DNA of 64,000 nucleotides from Aequoribacter sp049615385 (lineage in GTDB: Bacteria > Pseudomonadota > Gammaproteobacteria > Pseudomonadales > Halieaceae), in NCBI RefSeq assembly GCF_049615385.1, contig NZ_JBMZFL010000004.1; one strand, 5' to 3'. Below the pieces are notes generated by a model. That model saw nothing but the letters and a program-made list of their open reading frames with translations, made no database searches and was not told the DNA's origin. A program made the translations under genes and the position numbers. Each line of letters opens with the position of its first letter. Position 1 is the stretch's first letter. This document shows, one piece after another, positions 63,150 to 64,000 of the stretch.

Positions 63150-64000
63150 ATGGCGAAAGCAAAAACAGCGTTTGTCTGCAACGAATGTGGATCGGATTAC
63201 GCAAAATGGCAGGGACAATGCAGTGACTGCGGAATATGGAACACCCTCGTCGAGTTTAAGCTGGGCCCGGCGAGTGGCACAAAACGCAGTAAAACCCAGG
63301 CAGCGAACGCGAGCTACGCAGGCGTTCGAAGCGAAGCCAAGCGACTGAGTGAAATCGATCTTGAAAAAACACCGCGTTTTACTTCGGGTACCAGCGAATT
63401 TGATCGTGTTTTAGGGGGTGGCTTAGTCCCCGGATCGGCAATTTTGGTGGGTGGACATCCAGGAGCAGGCAAAAGTACTTTGCTGTTGCAAACGATGTGT
63501 CATCTGGCGCAAGACCGCGAGGTACTGTACGTAACCGGTGAGGAGTCGCCGCAACAGATCGCGATGCGAGCGCATCGCCTAGAGTTACCGGTTGACCGCC
63601 TGCGATTAATGGCTGAGACCAATATTGATGCGCTGTTGGCCACGGCAGAGGAAATCAAACCTGCGGTAATGGTGGTAGATTCAATACAGGTTATGCATGC
63701 CGATGATATCACCTCGGCTCCCGGCAGTGTGTCGCAGGTGCGCGAGTGTGCGGCGCGCTTGACTCGCTATGCGAAGTTGTCGAACACCGTACTTTTTTTG
63801 GTGGGTCACGTGACAAAAGACGGTTCGCTCGCCGGACCAAAAGTACTTGAACACATGATCGATTGCTCGATCTTATTGGAAGGTGACGCCGACAAGCGCT
63901 TTAGAACCTTACGCGGTCAGAAAAACCGTTTTGGCGCTGTCAATGAGTTGGGTGTGTTTGCCATGACTGATAAGGGTTTGCGTGAGGTGAAAAACCCCTC
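63150..64000 (+). CDS. radA: DNA repair protein RadA, 3' end outside the window
   Basis: RadA is a RecA-like branch-migration helicase. The first 283 codons are present. The C4 zinc finger is CNECG ... CSDCG (residues 10-28), Walker A GGHPGAGKSTLL near residue 98, VVDSIQVM Walker B, and KNRFGAVNELG, the RadA-specific motif, near residue 260. The Lon-like C-terminal domain lies beyond the edge. Start at 63150 with AAGGG seven bases upstream. Confidence 0.95.
   Translation, partial: MAKAKTAFVCNECGSDYAKWQGQCSDCGIWNTLVEFKLGPASGTKRSKTQAANASYAGVRSEAKRLSEIDLEKTPRFTSGTSEFDRVLGGGLVPGSAILVGGHPGAGKSTLLLQTMCHLAQDREVLYVTGEESPQQIAMRAHRLELPVDRLRLMAETNIDALLATAEEIKPAVMVVDSIQVMHADDITSAPGSVSQVRECAARLTRYAKLSNTVLFLVGHVTKDGSLAGPKVLEHMIDCSILLEGDADKRFRTLRGQKNRFGAVNELGVFAMTDKGLREVKNP

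Noticed and set aside
1..64000. CRISPR arrays, rRNA operons, insertion sequences
   Set aside because: No regularly spaced repeats, rRNA sequence or transposase was found on reading both strands.

Overview
The window comes from a marine-type gammaproteobacterium close to the Pseudomonadales sensu lato (Cellvibrio/OMG-like). The evidence is gene order: dksA-gluQ-cbrA-cbrB-[sRNA]-pcnB-folK-panB-panC, and tRNA-Leu-rnr-rlmB ... rpsF-rpsR-DUF2232-rplI-dnaB, both match the Pseudomonas arrangement. The genus is not resolvable by eye. Coding density is high and most genes are core housekeeping.

Layout. 1-8.6 kb: pnp (cut at its first base), convergent acs, then the minus-strand run pcnB-folK-deoxynucleoside kinase-panB-panC. 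8.6-14.9 kb: carbon-control locus with CbrA (transporter-fused sensor kinase), CbrB (sigma-54 activator), a 58-aa CbrX-like protein overlapping cbrA, gluQ and dksA. Between cbrB and pcnB is a strong sigma-54 promoter followed about 90 nt later by an intrinsic terminator, enclosing two A-rich Hfq/Crc-type motifs: a miniature CrcZ-like RNA. 14.9-25.7 kb: an M15 peptidase, ppa next to a PPi-type phosphofructokinase, mpl, an MMPL/RND exporter with an acidic D-x-F repeat insert, YkgJ-like and LON-domain proteins, rnt, pyrC and argG. 25.8-33.4 kb: a DUF3604 lipoprotein, panD, an SDR gene broken by one amber codon, a sorbosone-dehydrogenase-like lipoprotein, a CPXCG zinc ribbon, rhlE and srkA.

33.4-37.3 kb is the accessory region. 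It holds a decayed gene, then a three-gene hipB-hipS-hipT toxin-antitoxin module with a very AT-rich promoter. The module is flanked by two copies of a 40-bp hairpin repeat and abuts tRNA-Leu(CAG). A secreted M43 metalloprotease follows. 37.4-52.5 kb: rnr-rlmB and rpsF-rpsR-DUF2232-rplI-dnaB, separated by what looks like an inserted copper/silver efflux operon (CopL-like protein, CusC, CusB fused to a CusF domain, CusA) and an MFS gene. 52.6-64 kb: a quinohemoprotein alcohol dehydrogenase, DUF1330 protein, sulfatase, MBL hydrolase, TauE/SafE exporter with TetR regulator, a tandem DsbA/HCCA-isomerase-like protein, a lambda-P-like protein behind a DnaT-like protein with three tandem DnaT domains, and the 5' part of radA.

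The most interesting items are the short CrcZ-like RNA, the repeat-flanked HipBST module, the triple-DnaT/P-like primosome pair and the acidic repeat in the MMPL exporter. All calls come from reading sequence and translations; no database search was run.
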